Of a stretch of DNA of 53,443 nt, positions 24,711 to 33,485 are shown one piece after another. The DNA lies in assembly GCF_000820125.1 (NCBI RefSeq), contig NZ_CDBY01000076.1:1-53443 (forward strand). Reading direction: 5' to 3'. Source of the DNA: Aeromonas simiae. GTDB lineage: Bacteria > Pseudomonadota > Gammaproteobacteria > Enterobacterales > Aeromonadaceae. Made by a program: the position numbers and the translations under genes. Under the pieces are notes generated by a model that had not been told where the DNA came from, made no database searches, and was given only the letters and a program-made list of their open reading frames with translations. How positions within the stretch are numbered: the stretch's first letter is position 1; every line of letters begins with the position of its first letter.

Positions 24711-24732
24711 CATATTTTCGTAAAGAGGCATC

Positions 24733-25407
24733 ATGATTCGACTCCCCCTCACCGCCTTGCTGCTGGCAAGCCCGCTGATTTGGGCCAATCCGCAGCCCGA
24801 TCAGGCGGCCCAGATCACCTATGAGACCCGCACGACCACCCCGGATGGCATCGTCAAGGAGAGCCGCTGGCAGGAGCGCTGGCTGCGCGTCGGCGACACC
24901 CTGTGGAGCGAGCGGCTCATCCCCCTGCCCCTGGCCCGCGCCTTTCATGCCCGCCATGACCGCCAGCGCGGCCACAAGCACTTCACCCATCAGATGGCGG
25001 CCCGCTGGGTCGAGCCGGATGCACAGGGCAAGCCCTACCTGCGCTACGCCGATCGCTGGCACAAACAGGTGGTGGAGGTGCCCGCCGCCGAATATGGCAT
25101 GGTGGGCTTTCAACCCGACTGGGCGAAGCTGCGCCAGTTGTTCGACCCGGCCCACCTCGCCCGCATGCAGCCGCTCGACACGCCGGCTCCCGAGGGGGCG
25201 CGCTGGTACCAGGAAGAGAGGGACAACGAACGCACCCGAGTGCTGTGGTCACAGGCGCGGCAACTGGCGCTGGTGGTGGAGTCGGGCAGTCGCGATGGCT
25301 GGCGCCACTATCGCATGACGGTCACCCCCAAGGCCCTGCCCACCGCCCTCCCCTGGCTGAGCCTGGATGGCTTCCAAGAACTCGATATTCGTGACTTCTT
25401 CGACTGA
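24733..25407 (+). CDS. exported protein of unknown function
   Basis: A 224-residue protein with a signal peptide (about residues 1-18, ending WAN). The mature part is rich in Trp, Arg and charged residues with repeated beta-strand patterns (QITYETRTTTPDG, ESRWQERWLRVGDTLWSERL, KPYLRYADRWHKQVVEVPAAEYGMVGF). No domain or catalytic motif is recognised. It follows the tandem phosphatases by 50 bases with only a weak hairpin between, so it may be part of the phosphate-starvation transcript. An outer-membrane or periplasmic accessory role is possible but unproven. Confidence 0.7.
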   Translation: MIRLPLTALLLASPLIWANPQPDQAAQITYETRTTTPDGIVKESRWQERWLRVGDTLWSERLIPLPLARAFHARHDRQRGHKHFTHQMAARWVEPDAQGKPYLRYADRWHKQVVEVPAAEYGMVGFQPDWAKLRQLFDPAHLARMQPLDTPAPEGARWYQEERDNERTRVLWSQARQLALVVESGSRDGWRHYRMTVTPKALPTALPWLSLDGFQELDIRDFFD

Positions 25408-25470
25408 AACAGCCCGGCGAGTCCGGCGGCTAAGTGATAAACTGCCGACATCATTATCGAGTCGGTCACT

Positions 25471-26196
25471 ATGCGCCTGCTGCTTCTGCTCTGCCTGTTG
25501 CACACCTCCTTGGCCCACGCCATCACGCTGCTGGCCGCCGAGGTGCCCCCCTTTGTGATCCGCCCCCAGCAGGGGGCGCCGACCGGCATGGCCATTGAAG
25601 TCATGGAAGAGGCCGCCCGCCGCCTGCACGAGCCACTGACCATCGAGCTGCTCCCCTTTCCCCGCGCCCTCAGCCAGATCCATCATCGCCCCGATGCCCT
25701 GCTGCTGCCGCCGGCCTGGAGCCAGGTACGCGCCGAGCGCCTGAGCTGGGTGGCCCCTCTCATTGAGGAGTCCTTTGTGCTGCTCACCGATCGGCGCTAC
25801 CACCCCGAGCCGTTGACCCTCAAGGAGCTGGATCGGCAGGAGGTACTGATCGGCACCCTGCGCGACTCGTTCAGCCACGAATGGCTAAATAGCCGCCGTG
25901 ATCTGCGCCTCGAACTGGCCCACGACGAGCGACTCAATGCCCAGAAGCTGGCCCGCGGGCGTATTCAAGGCTGGGCGGCCTCATGGAATACCGCGCGCTA
26001 CCAGCAGCAGCAAAATGGGCTGCCGCTGGAGCGACTGGTGCGTGGCGAGGAGCTGGCGCGCACCCACCTCTATCTTGCCGCCGCCCCCGATTTCCCCACC
26101 GCCCTGGCGGCCCGCTGGCAGCAGGTGATCGCCCAGATGCGCCAGGATGGCTCGCTCGCCCGGATCCTGGCCCAGTACGACTACCAGGCCCCCTGA
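25471..26196 (+). CDS. periplasmic solute-binding-like protein (SBP family 3)
   Basis: A 241-residue protein with a signal peptide (about residues 1-16, ending AHA). It resembles the amino-acid-type solute-binding fold: ITLLAAEVPPFVIRP and GMAIEVMEEAARRL at the N terminus, LSWVAPLIEESFVLLTDRRY in the middle and MRQDGSLARILAQYDY at the end. No permease or ATPase gene accompanies it, so it may serve as an orphan receptor or a signalling protein. The ligand is unknown. Confidence 0.75.
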   Translation: MRLLLLLCLLHTSLAHAITLLAAEVPPFVIRPQQGAPTGMAIEVMEEAARRLHEPLTIELLPFPRALSQIHHRPDALLLPPAWSQVRAERLSWVAPLIEESFVLLTDRRYHPEPLTLKELDRQEVLIGTLRDSFSHEWLNSRRDLRLELAHDERLNAQKLARGRIQGWAASWNTARYQQQQNGLPLERLVRGEELARTHLYLAAAPDFPTALAARWQQVIAQMRQDGSLARILAQYDYQAP

Positions 26197-26293
26197 GCGG
26201 TGCGCCGATCGCCAATTGCCAAAGTGCGCCAATCTGGTTATGGTATCCCCATGAACAGCATCATGTTTTGCCTCTCCAGGCCCACACCCTTCT

Positions 26294-26339
26294 AAGCCCC
26301 CGACGCAGCCCGCCGTGACGCGCTGGTGTCCGGGGGCTT
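26294..26339. terminator. inverted repeat upstream of rnk
   Basis: AAGCCCCC (26294-26301) and GGGGGCTT (26332-26339) flank a 30-base GC-rich loop. It lies in the 225-base gap between the binding protein and rnk and may end upstream transcription; the T run is poor. Confidence 0.45.
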
Positions 26340-26421
26340 TCAGCCATCTTTTCTTGCCAGGCACGCCCCACCGGACGGAGGGGCGTGGTTATCACCATTA
26401 AAACCGATAAGGAATGCCGAG

Positions 26422-26829
26422 ATGAAACAGCCCAATCTGGTGATCTCTTCCCTCGATCTCGATCGCCTCGAGCGCCTGCTTGAGACACTGCCGACCCAGC
26501 AGGCCCTCAATCACCCGCTGCAAACCGAGCTGGATCGCGCCGACGTGATCGAGCCGGAGCAGATGCCCGCCGATGTGGTCACCATGAACTCCACCGTACG
26601 CTTTCGCCTGATTGCCAGCGGTGAGGAGCACAGCCTGACCCTGGTCTATCCGAAGGATGTGAAGGGCGAGAGCAGCCGCATCTCGGTACTGGCTCCGGTC
26701 GGCAGCGCCCTGCTCGGCCTCAAGGTGGGGGATAACATCAGTTGGCCCGGCCCTTCCGGCCAGCTGATTGAGGTCGAGATCCTCGAAGTGGTCTATCAGC
26801 CGGAGCGGGCCGGCGAGCTGCACCGCTAA
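26422..26829 (+). CDS. rnk: nucleoside diphosphate kinase regulator Rnk
   Basis: A 135-residue protein matching E. coli Rnk in pattern: LDLDRLERLLE, the strongly conserved ELDRADVIEPEQMPADVVTMNS, LVYPKDVKGESSRISVLAPVGSALLGLKVGD and a C-terminal EVVYQPERAGEL. Rnk is a GreA/GreB-related factor: a short coiled coil followed by the FKBP-like domain that binds RNA polymerase. It raises nucleoside diphosphate kinase levels in E. coli. The start has AAGGA upstream and fits the family; the in-frame extension of 32 residues is not conserved. Confidence 0.93.
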   Translation: MKQPNLVISSLDLDRLERLLETLPTQQALNHPLQTELDRADVIEPEQMPADVVTMNSTVRFRLIASGEEHSLTLVYPKDVKGESSRISVLAPVGSALLGLKVGDNISWPGPSGQLIEVEILEVVYQPERAGELHR

Positions 26830-26872
26830 GGTGTCAGCGGCGTGGGGCTTGGCGTGCCCCATGCCAGCCCCG

Positions 26873-28027
26873 CTACCGGGCGGTCGGCATCACGGCAGTC
26901 TCAAACAGCGTGATCCGATTCTTGCCCTCTCGTTTGGCCCGATAGAGGGCCTGATCCGCTCGTTGCAACGCCTGTGACAAGGCTTCACCCGGTGCCATCC
27001 AGTCCATCCCGACGCTCACCGTGATGCTCACCCCGTCCACCTCAATGGCGGCAATATCGTGCCGCAATCGCTCGCAGCCATTGCGAGCCGTCGCCTCGTC
27101 CGCCCAGCGCGCCAGCACCACGAACTCTTCACCACCGAAGCGGCCTGCCACCAGATCGCTGCGCTCATTCAGATAGCGCCCCACCTTCTGAAGCACTCGA
27201 TCTCCCAGCTCATGGCCATGCCTGTCGTTGAGCTGTTTAAAGTCGTCCAGATCCAGCATCAGCAGTGCCACCCGCTCCTGCCCCAGCCAGCGCCCCAGCA
27301 TGTGGTGCAGACCGCGCCGGTTGAACACCCCGGTCAGTGGATCGCGGGTGGCCAGCTCGCGCAGCGCCAGGGTGCGATGGCGGGTACACAGCAGCAGCAC
27401 CCCGATGGAACTCAAATACCCGCCCATCAACATGGTGACATAGGGCAGCACATTGACCAGCTGCCGCCGGAAGGGGGAGCCCACCTCCTCGATACCGAGC
27501 AGGGCCAGCCGTAACGAGATGAGGATGATGAGCAGCGCGAAGAGGCAGATCATCATGGTGACCGCCAGTCGATAGTCGCGCCAGCCGTCGCGCACCAACT
27601 GCCAGATCGTGAGCAGCGAGAGGAAGATAAAGGCAAGGCTACTGATGGCGATGCGGTACTCCACGTTCAAGTTGACCGCAAAAGCCCACCCCATCATGGC
27701 GGCAAACAGCAGCACCCCGCTCCACCACACCAGCCAGCGTACCGGGCGCAGGAAAAAGCAGCGCACCCCGGCCAGCGTCAGGGCGACATGGGTAATGAGA
27801 AAGACGTTGCCCGCCCACAACCCCGCCGTGAAGGGGGCGAGGATCTGCATCACGAAACCGCTCTGGCCGATCACCGCCAGCAGTCCCGAGGCCCACCACA
27901 GCCGGGTGCCGGGAATGTCCCTGTGTGCCAGCCAGGTGAGCGTGAGGGTCAGAAAGCCAAGGCTGTAGCCAAACAGGGCCATCAGCATCAGGGTGTAGAT
28001 ATCGAGACGAAGGAGCAGCGCTTCCAT
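26873..28027 (-). CDS. membrane-bound diguanylate cyclase (GGDEF)
   Basis: A 384-residue protein. The first 200 residues contain about seven membrane helices, an integral membrane sensor. A short linker (CTRHRTLALRELATRDPLTGVFNRRGL) leads to a complete GGDEF domain (about 225-380) with DLDDFKQLNDRHGHELGD and the active-site loop GRFGGEEFVVL. It should make cyclic di-GMP from two GTP. The product-inhibition site (RxxD before the loop) is not intact: the segment reads ERSDLVAGRFGGEEF, with Glu where Arg is needed and one extra residue. ATG 28027 gives a start at the first helix. The membrane signal is unknown. Confidence 0.9.
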   Translation of the reverse strand: MEALLLRLDIYTLMLMALFGYSLGFLTLTLTWLAHRDIPGTRLWWASGLLAVIGQSGFVMQILAPFTAGLWAGNVFLITHVALTLAGVRCFFLRPVRWLVWWSGVLLFAAMMGWAFAVNLNVEYRIAISSLAFIFLSLLTIWQLVRDGWRDYRLAVTMMICLFALLIILISLRLALLGIEEVGSPFRRQLVNVLPYVTMLMGGYLSSIGVLLLCTRHRTLALRELATRDPLTGVFNRRGLHHMLGRWLGQERVALLMLDLDDFKQLNDRHGHELGDRVLQKVGRYLNERSDLVAGRFGGEEFVVLARWADEATARNGCERLRHDIAAIEVDGVSITVSVGMDWMAPGEALSQALQRADQALYRAKREGKNRITLFETAVMPTAR

Positions 28028-28395
28028 GATTCGAGGCGGGCGATGAAGAGGTCGGTGCAGTATAAAAGAAGCCTTTCGCGCTGGCTCCTGACAAATCACC
28101 CGATGGGCAACATTTTTTCAACACGAATCCTCTGACAGAAAGGCTTGCACCGGGCGATAAGGATAGATATGTTGCATCGACGAGATATTATTTCTGCAAC
28201 AGTCGCAAAATATCGAAACAGTTTATTGATTTGACTAGATTTAATCGAATCTGACGAAATTTTGCTCTGCGCTGAAATATTCTCGGTATGGCTTTGCCAT
28301 CCATGTCTTGCCTGTTGCCGGATGCAGCAGATGTCCCCGCGTGGATATGCGGGCACAGGTTCAAGGCCGAACACAACCCAGACAGAGACGTCACC
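28028..28395. other. divergent intergenic region (diguanylate cyclase / amino-acid transporter)
   Basis: About 370 bases without a credible gene; an AT-rich core at 28160-28280 must contain the promoters of both flanking genes. AGATT-TAATCG-AATCT (near 28237-28252) is a small inverted repeat with TTGATTTGACT just before it. No -35/-10 pair with acceptable spacing stood out. Confidence 0.45.
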
Positions 28396-29175
28396 ATGAT
28401 AAGAACGCTGATCCTTTCCTTTATGCTGTTTTGCGGGCTGGCCCAGGCTGGCACCGTCGATGACATCCTCAAGCGCGGCACCCTGCGCGTTGGCTTTGAC
28501 GCCGGCTATCAACCCTTCGAGATGACCAACAAGCAGGGCCAGTACATCGGCTTTGACGTGGATCTCGCCAAAATGGTCGCCAAGGAGATGGGCGTCAAGG
28601 TGGAGTTCGTCAACACCGCCTGGGACGGCATCATCCCCGCCCTGCTCACCGACAAGTTCGACGTCATCATGGGTGGCATGACCGTCACCCCCCAGCGCAA
28701 CCTGCGCGTCAACTTTGCCGATCCCTACATTGTGGTCGGGCAGACCATTGTCCTGCGCAAGGATCTGGCCGGCACCATCACCTCGTTCCAGGATCTCAAC
28801 GATCCCAAGTACAAGATCGCGGTCAAGCTCGGTACCACCGGCGAGCAGGCGGTCAAGCGTCTCATCCCCAAGGCTCAGGTATTCCAGTTCGAGACCCAGG
28901 ATGACGCCAAGCTGGAGGTGATCAACGGCAAGGTCGACGCCTTCGTCTATGACCTGCCCTACAACGCCGTGTTCGCCTCCCAGAACACCGGCGCCGTGGT
29001 GCACCTCGACAAGCCCTTCACCTTCGAGCCGCTGGCCTGGGCCGTGCGCAAGGGGGATGCGGACTTCATCAACTGGCTGAACAACTACCTGCGCCAGATC
29101 AAGGGGGACGGCAGCTATGACCGCCTCTACAAGAAGTGGTTTGAATCCACCGACTGGCTCAAGCAGCTCAAGTGA
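28396..29175 (+). CDS. polar amino-acid ABC transporter, periplasmic binding protein
   Basis: A 259-residue SBP family 3 protein with a signal peptide (about residues 1-18, ending AQA). Hallmarks include LRVGFDAGYQPFEM, GFDVDLAKMVAKEMG, WDGIIPALLTDKFDVIMGGMTVTPQR, VKLGTTGEQAV and VYDLPYNAVFA. It captures a polar or charged amino acid in the periplasm for the permease and ATPase encoded next. A start further upstream is in frame but lacks a signal peptide and ribosome binding site. A hairpin after the gene probably sets its higher expression relative to the membrane subunits. The precise amino acid cannot be told. Confidence 0.9.
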   Translation: MIRTLILSFMLFCGLAQAGTVDDILKRGTLRVGFDAGYQPFEMTNKQGQYIGFDVDLAKMVAKEMGVKVEFVNTAWDGIIPALLTDKFDVIMGGMTVTPQRNLRVNFADPYIVVGQTIVLRKDLAGTITSFQDLNDPKYKIAVKLGTTGEQAVKRLIPKAQVFQFETQDDAKLEVINGKVDAFVYDLPYNAVFASQNTGAVVHLDKPFTFEPLAWAVRKGDADFINWLNNYLRQIKGDGSYDRLYKKWFESTDWLKQLK

Positions 29176-29179
29176 TCCT

Positions 29180-29208
29180 GAGGGCGGCTTCGCCGCCCTC
29201 ACTTTTTT
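29180..29208 (+). terminator. intercistronic attenuator after the binding-protein gene
   Basis: GAGGGCGGC (29180-29188), loop TTC, GCCGCCCTC (29192-29200), then ACTTTTTT. A strong terminator within the operon, expected to give more binding protein than permease. Confidence 0.8.
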
Positions 29209-29238
29209 CCGGCGTTGCACACGAATCGAGAGGTAGTC

Positions 29239-30213
29239 ATGGTGCGAACCCCCAACCCCGTGCGTCAGATGGAGAAACGGCCCAACCCCCTGCTGTGGCA
29301 TGGCGTCTTCGCGCTGCTGTTGCTGCTGGCGGGCTACGCCATCTATCAGGCCGTGCAGGCGGTCAACTACACCTGGCGCTGGGAGCGCATCCCGCAATAC
29401 ATCGTCTATCAAGACGAGCAAAAGAGCATGGCCGAGTTCGACGGCACCGTGGTGGCCGACCAAGGTACCCTGTGGCTGCAAGACGATCTGGACCCCACTC
29501 ACCGCCAGAAGGTGGCGGCCCAGGGCGCCCTGGTGGCCGAAGGGGATACGGTGTTTCGTGGCGATGCCATCGACAGCCGCAAGGCATGGACCGCCGGCCC
29601 CATCGCCCTCGGCGTCTGGGTGACGGTCAAGCTCTCCTTCTGCGCCGGGATCCTGGCCATCCTGCTCGGCACCCTGGCGGGGCTGGCACGCCTCTCCCCC
29701 AACCCGGCCCTGCGCAACCTGTCTATCACTTATGTCGAGATCATCCGCGGCACTCCGCTGCTGGTGCAGATCTTCATCGTCTACTTCTTCATCGGCACTG
29801 TGCTCAACCTCGATCGTTTCACCGCCGGGGTGGCGGCGCTCGCCGTCTTCACCGGCGCCTACGTGGCCGAGATCGTGCGCGCCGGGGTCAGCTCAATCCA
29901 CAAGGGGCAGATGGAGGCGGGCCGCAGTCTCGGCATGACCTCGGCCCAGACCATGCGCTACGTGATCCTGCCCCAGGCCTTCAAGCGGGTGCTGCCGCCG
30001 CTCGCCGGCCAGTTCATCAACCTGATCAAGGACTCCTCTTTGGTGTCGGTCATCTCGATCACCGATCTGACCAAGGCCGGCCGCGAGGTGGTGAGTTCCA
30101 CCTTCAGCCCGTTCGAGGTGTGGTTCACCGTGGCCCTGCTCTACCTGGTGCTCACCGGCACCCTCTCCTTCCTGGTCCGCCGTCTCGAGGTGAAATATGC
30201 GAAAAGCAACTGA
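29239..30213 (+). CDS. polar amino-acid ABC transporter permease
   Basis: A 324-residue HisM/GlnP-type permease. After the first membrane helix (about 22-42) there is an extra periplasmic segment of about 80 residues (roughly 45-125), absent from the usual 220-residue members. The conserved core then has the [23 protein letters not shown] motif and the EAA loop [22 protein letters not shown]. The start at 29239 follows GAGG. It overlaps the ATPase gene by 17 bases. One permease gene is present, so a homodimeric channel is likely. Confidence 0.9.
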   Translation: MVRTPNPVRQMEKRPNPLLWHGVFALLLLLAGYAIYQAVQAVNYTWRWERIPQYIVYQDEQKSMAEFDGTVVADQGTLWLQDDLDPTHRQKVAAQGALVAEGDTVFRGDAIDSRKAWTAGPIALGVWVTVKLSFCAGILAILLGTLAGLARLSPNPALRNLSITYVEIIRGTPLLVQIFIVYFFIGTVLNLDRFTAGVAALAVFTGAYVAEIVRAGVSSIHKGQMEAGRSLGMTSAQTMRYVILPQAFKRVLPPLAGQFINLIKDSSLVSVISITDLTKAGREVVSSTFSPFEVWFTVALLYLVLTGTLSFLVRRLEVKYAKSN

Positions 30214-30940
30214 TCCCATCATCCGCGCCGCAGCGGTCGAGAAGTTCTACGGCAGCGAGGTGCACGCCCTAAAGAACGTCACCACCCAGGTGGCCGAGGG
30301 GGAAGTGGTGGTGATCGTGGGGCCTAGCGGCTCGGGCAAGTCGACCTTCCTGCGCACCCTCAACCAGCTCGAGACCATCAACGACGGCAGCATAGTGGTC
30401 GACGGCATCAGCCTGACCGAGCCGGGGAACGTCAACAAGCTGCGCGAAGAGGTGGGCATGGTGTTCCAGTCCTTCAACCTCTTCCCGCACCTGACGGTGC
30501 TCGACAACATCTGCCTGGCGCCGCAGAAGGTGCGCGGGCTCACACGCCGGGAGGCCGAAGACAGGGCCAAGGCGCTGCTGCTCAAGGTGGGGCTCTCCAA
30601 CAAGGCACAGAGCTACCCTTCCCAGCTCTCCGGCGGTCAGCAGCAGCGGGTGGCGATCGCCCGGGCGCTCGCCATGCAGCCACGCATCATGCTGTTTGAC
30701 GAGCCGACCAGCGCCCTCGATCCCGAGATGGTGGGTGAGGTGCTGGAGGTGATGAAGGAGTTGGCCCGCGAGGGGATGACCATGGTGGTGGTCACCCACG
30801 AGATGGGCTTTGCCCGCGAGGTGGCCGATCGGGTGCTGTTCATGGAAAACGGCGAGCTGCTGGTCGATGAGAACCCCGCCAGCTTCTTCGACGCCCCTCC
30901 CTCGGAGCGGTTGCAGCGTTTCCTAAGCCAGGTGCTCTGA
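30197..30940 (+). CDS. polar amino-acid ABC transporter ATP-binding protein
   Basis: A 247-residue GlnQ/HisP-type ATPase with Walker [11 protein letters not shown]-loop [18 protein letters not shown], signature LSGGQQQR, Walker [15 protein letters not shown] and switch His in [16 protein letters not shown]. It energises uptake with the two preceding gene products. Its start lies inside the permease gene, a sign of translational coupling, and the operon ends at a strong terminator. Confidence 0.94.
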   Translation: MRKATDPIIRAAAVEKFYGSEVHALKNVTTQVAEGEVVVIVGPSGSGKSTFLRTLNQLETINDGSIVVDGISLTEPGNVNKLREEVGMVFQSFNLFPHLTVLDNICLAPQKVRGLTRREAEDRAKALLLKVGLSNKAQSYPSQLSGGQQQRVAIARALAMQPRIMLFDEPTSALDPEMVGEVLEVMKELAREGMTMVVVTHEMGFAREVADRVLFMENGELLVDENPASFFDAPPSERLQRFLSQVL

Positions 30941-30960
30941 GCCTCGCCGCTGACGACAAG

Positions 30961-30991
30961 AAGGGGAGCCTGTGGCTCCCCTTCGCTTTTT
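30961..30991 (+). terminator. terminator of the amino-acid transporter operon
   Basis: AAGGGGAGCC (30961-30970), loop TGT, GGCTCCCCTT (30974-30983), CGC, then a run of T. It ends 4 bases before the convergent permease gene's stop codon. Confidence 0.88.
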
Positions 30992-30994
30992 CAC

Positions 30995-32395
30995 TCAGCT
31001 CCACTGCTGGCCGAAGCTCCACAGCGCCGGCAGTAGCGCCACCAAGGCCAGCCCCGCCAGCCACCGCTCGCGGCCGCTGAGGCTCAGCCCCAGCTTGCGC
31101 CGGGTGTGCAAAAACAGCAGCAGACCCGGCCCGTAGAGCAGCAGCGAGAGCAGCAGATACTCAAGCCCCGCCGCGTAGAGCAGCCACAGGCCGTAACCGG
31201 TGGCGATCACCGCCGCCAGGCGCGCCTTGCGATCCCCCTCCCCGCTCAGGGTGAGCTTGAGCAGGAAGGCGCCGATGAGGAAGTAAGGCACCAGGATCAT
31301 GGAGGTGGAGATCAGCAACAGGTTGGTGTACCCCTTGCCGAGCAGCCACACCAGCAGCAGGCAGCCCTGCACCGTCAGGCTGGTGAGCCAGAGCGAGGCA
31401 ATCGGGGTGCCGTGCCGGTTCTGGCGCGTGAACAGCGCCGGGAAGGCGCCGCGCTGGGCGGCGCTGTAGGGCACCTCGGCCGAGAACAGGGTCCAGCTCA
31501 CGTAAGAGGCCAGCACCGAGACGATGAGGCCGAGGCTGATGAGCGCCTTACCCCAGGAGCCAGTCATGTGGGCCATCAGCCCCGCCATGGAGGGGTTGGG
31601 CAGGGCCGCCAGCTCAGGGCGATTGAGGATCCCAAGCGCCAGCACCGACACCAGCACATAGAGGGTGAGCGCCAGCACCACGCCAAGCACGGTGGCCCGC
31701 CCCACGTCCCGTTTGTTGCGCGCCCGCGCCGAGAGCACCGCCGCCCCCTCGATACCGGTGAAGACCCAGAGGGTGATGAGCATGGTGTTGCGCACCTGCT
31801 CGGAGACCGGCTGCTGCAAACTCTCACCGCCCGGCTCGGCATGAAACACGACCGGGTCGAACCAGTAGCAGGCAAAGGCGACAAACAGCAGCAGCGGCAG
31901 GCTCTTGGCCAGGGTCGCCACCAGGTTGAACAGGGCGGCCTGCTGCACCCCGCGCGCCACCAGAAGGTGTACCGCCCAGAGGATGCAGGATTCACCGAGG
32001 AAGGCCCAGCCGGTGTTCCCCTCGCCAAACCAGACTCGCTCCGGGGTGTCGGTAAATCCCCCGATGGCGGCAAAGGCCACCACCAGATAGCCGACCACCC
32101 CTATGGTGGCGCACAGCCAGTAGCCCCAGGCGCTGAAGAAGCCGACCAGATCGCCAAACCCCTCGCGGGCATAGCTGTAGATCCCCCCGTCGAGCGCCGG
32201 GCGCAGCCGCGCCAGATAGAGAAAACAGGCCGCCAGCGCCAAAATGCCGATCCCGGTCACCAGCCAGCCGATGAGCACCGCCTCAGCGCCGGCCACCGCC
32301 GCCATGTTCTGGGGCAGGCTGAACACCCCTGCCCCCACCATGGAGCTAAACACCAGGGCCGTGAGTGACCAGAGCCCGATCTTCTTCTCACTCAT
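30995..32395 (-). CDS. APC-family amino-acid permease/antiporter
   Basis: A 466-residue membrane protein with about twelve helices, of the amino acid/polyamine/organocation superfamily, closest in pattern to the basic-amino-acid antiporters (GLWSLTALVFSSMVGAGVFSLPQNMA at the start, WVFTGIEGAAVLSARA in helix 6, SVLASYVSWTLFSAEVPYSAAQ). ATG 32395 is used because it gives the typical MSEKKIGLW start. It overlaps the end of mmuM by eight bases. In E. coli mmuM is coupled to mmuP, an S-methylmethionine permease of another APC branch; by analogy this protein may import S-methylmethionine or homocysteine-related amino acids. That is inference from operon structure and the MetJ sites. Confidence 0.85.
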   Translation of the reverse strand: MSEKKIGLWSLTALVFSSMVGAGVFSLPQNMAAVAGAEAVLIGWLVTGIGILALAACFLYLARLRPALDGGIYSYAREGFGDLVGFFSAWGYWLCATIGVVGYLVVAFAAIGGFTDTPERVWFGEGNTGWAFLGESCILWAVHLLVARGVQQAALFNLVATLAKSLPLLLFVAFACYWFDPVVFHAEPGGESLQQPVSEQVRNTMLITLWVFTGIEGAAVLSARARNKRDVGRATVLGVVLALTLYVLVSVLALGILNRPELAALPNPSMAGLMAHMTGSWGKALISLGLIVSVLASYVSWTLFSAEVPYSAAQRGAFPALFTRQNRHGTPIASLWLTSLTVQGCLLLVWLLGKGYTNLLLISTSMILVPYFLIGAFLLKLTLSGEGDRKARLAAVIATGYGLWLLYAAGLEYLLLSLLLYGPGLLLFLHTRRKLGLSLSGRERWLAGLALVALLPALWSFGQQWS

Positions 32396-33305
32396 CGGCC
32401 ACCCCCGCAAAGTGCGCGCTTAACGCGGCGATGTGCTCGGGGCCGATGCCGCAGCAACCGCCGATGAGGCGAGCCCCGGCCGCCTTCCAGCGCTCGGCCC
32501 AGACCAAGTAATCCGCCGGCCCCAGATCGGCGCGCACCTCGTCCAGCCCGTCGTTGGCGGTGGCCTCCTTGGGCTGGGGCGGGAAGGCGTTGGCGTAAGC
32601 CCCGAGGCGCACATCGCGCCGCTCCAGCATAGCCAGGGTGGCCACCGCCTCGGCCAGTGCGGCCTCGATCACCTCCGGCTGGCAGCAGTTAAAGAGGATG
32701 GCGTCAGCCCCCGCCTCGACCAGGGCGCGCACCGCCGCGCTCACCGGCTCGCCGGAGCGCAGCCGTGGCTCGCTGCCGGGCACGTCATCTTCCAGGGTGA
32801 ACGAGACCCACAGCGGCTTGCCATCGTCGGGCAACAGGGCCCGGTAGGCGAGCGGCTCGGCAATCAGGCTCATGGTCTCGGCCAGCCAGATGTCGACATG
32901 GGGGGCCAGTGCCCGCACCAACGGCGTCGCCAAAGCGGCCACCTGCTCGGGGCGGTAGAGATCGGCGCGATAAGAGCCAAACAAGGGCGGCAAGGAGCCC
33001 GCCACCCGAACGCCGGGATGGCGATCCGCGACCTGACGCGCCAGGGTGGCGCTGAGGCGGGTCAACGCCTCCCCTTCACTGGCAAAGCGCGCCTGGCCGA
33101 TATGAAACGGCACTAGGGCATAGCTGTTGGTGGTGATCACCTCGGCACCGCTGTGAATGAATGCCTCGTGCACCTCGCTGACGGTGTGCGGCGCCTCCAT
33201 CAGCGCCAGCGCCGACCATTCCGGCTGACGAAAGGGGGCCCCGCGCCGGGCCAGCTCGCGGCCCATACCACCATCCAGAATCACCACCCCTTCTCTGTTT
33301 TCCAT
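32388..33305 (-). CDS. mmuM: homocysteine S-methyltransferase (MmuM-like)
   Basis: A 305-residue enzyme of the Hcy-binding family, with VILDGGMGRELARRG at the start, the zinc cysteine ligands in FNCCQPEV (about residue 210) and GGCCGIGPEHI near the C terminus. It transfers a methyl group from S-methylmethionine (or S-adenosylmethionine) to homocysteine, making methionine. The start at 33305 follows GGAG; an in-frame extension of 15 residues would run into the operator. It is co-transcribed with the overlapping permease gene, and a MetJ-box array upstream implies repression by MetJ with S-adenosylmethionine. Confidence 0.92.
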   Translation of the reverse strand: MENREGVVILDGGMGRELARRGAPFRQPEWSALALMEAPHTVSEVHEAFIHSGAEVITTNSYALVPFHIGQARFASEGEALTRLSATLARQVADRHPGVRVAGSLPPLFGSYRADLYRPEQVAALATPLVRALAPHVDIWLAETMSLIAEPLAYRALLPDDGKPLWVSFTLEDDVPGSEPRLRSGEPVSAAVRALVEAGADAILFNCCQPEVIEAALAEAVATLAMLERRDVRLGAYANAFPPQPKEATANDGLDEVRADLGPADYLVWAERWKAAGARLIGGCCGIGPEHIAALSAHFAGVADE

Positions 33306-33328
33306 TCGACTCTCCAGCCTGTTAATAA

Positions 33329-33376
33329 AGATATCAAGACACCCAAACATCTATCCATTTGGACGTCTAAACATCT
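33329..33376 (-). promoter_or_regulatory. MetJ-box array upstream of mmuM
   Basis: Read on the plus strand, six contiguous 8-mers resemble the met box AGACGTCT: AGATATCA (5/8), AGACACCC (5/8), AAACATCT (6/8), ATCCATTT (4/8), GGACGTCT (7/8), AAACATCT (6/8). MetJ dimers bind adjacent 8-base boxes cooperatively, so a phased run of this length is a strong sign. It begins 24 bases upstream of the start codon. Confidence 0.8.
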
Positions 33377-33435
33377 TTTACAGCAGAGCAGAAAGCGATG
33401 CAATCCCCTTCGCAGCGGAAACCGCAGAAATAAAA

Positions 33436-33461
33436 AAGGGCCGATCTTGCGATCGGCCCTT
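33436..33461 (-). terminator. terminator of deaD
   Basis: AAGGGCCGATC (33436-33446), loop TTGC, GATCGGCCCTT (33451-33461); on the minus strand a run of T follows. It also shields the mmuM control region. Confidence 0.88.
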
Positions 33462-33485
33462 CTATTTGACTCTATTCAGACGCTA

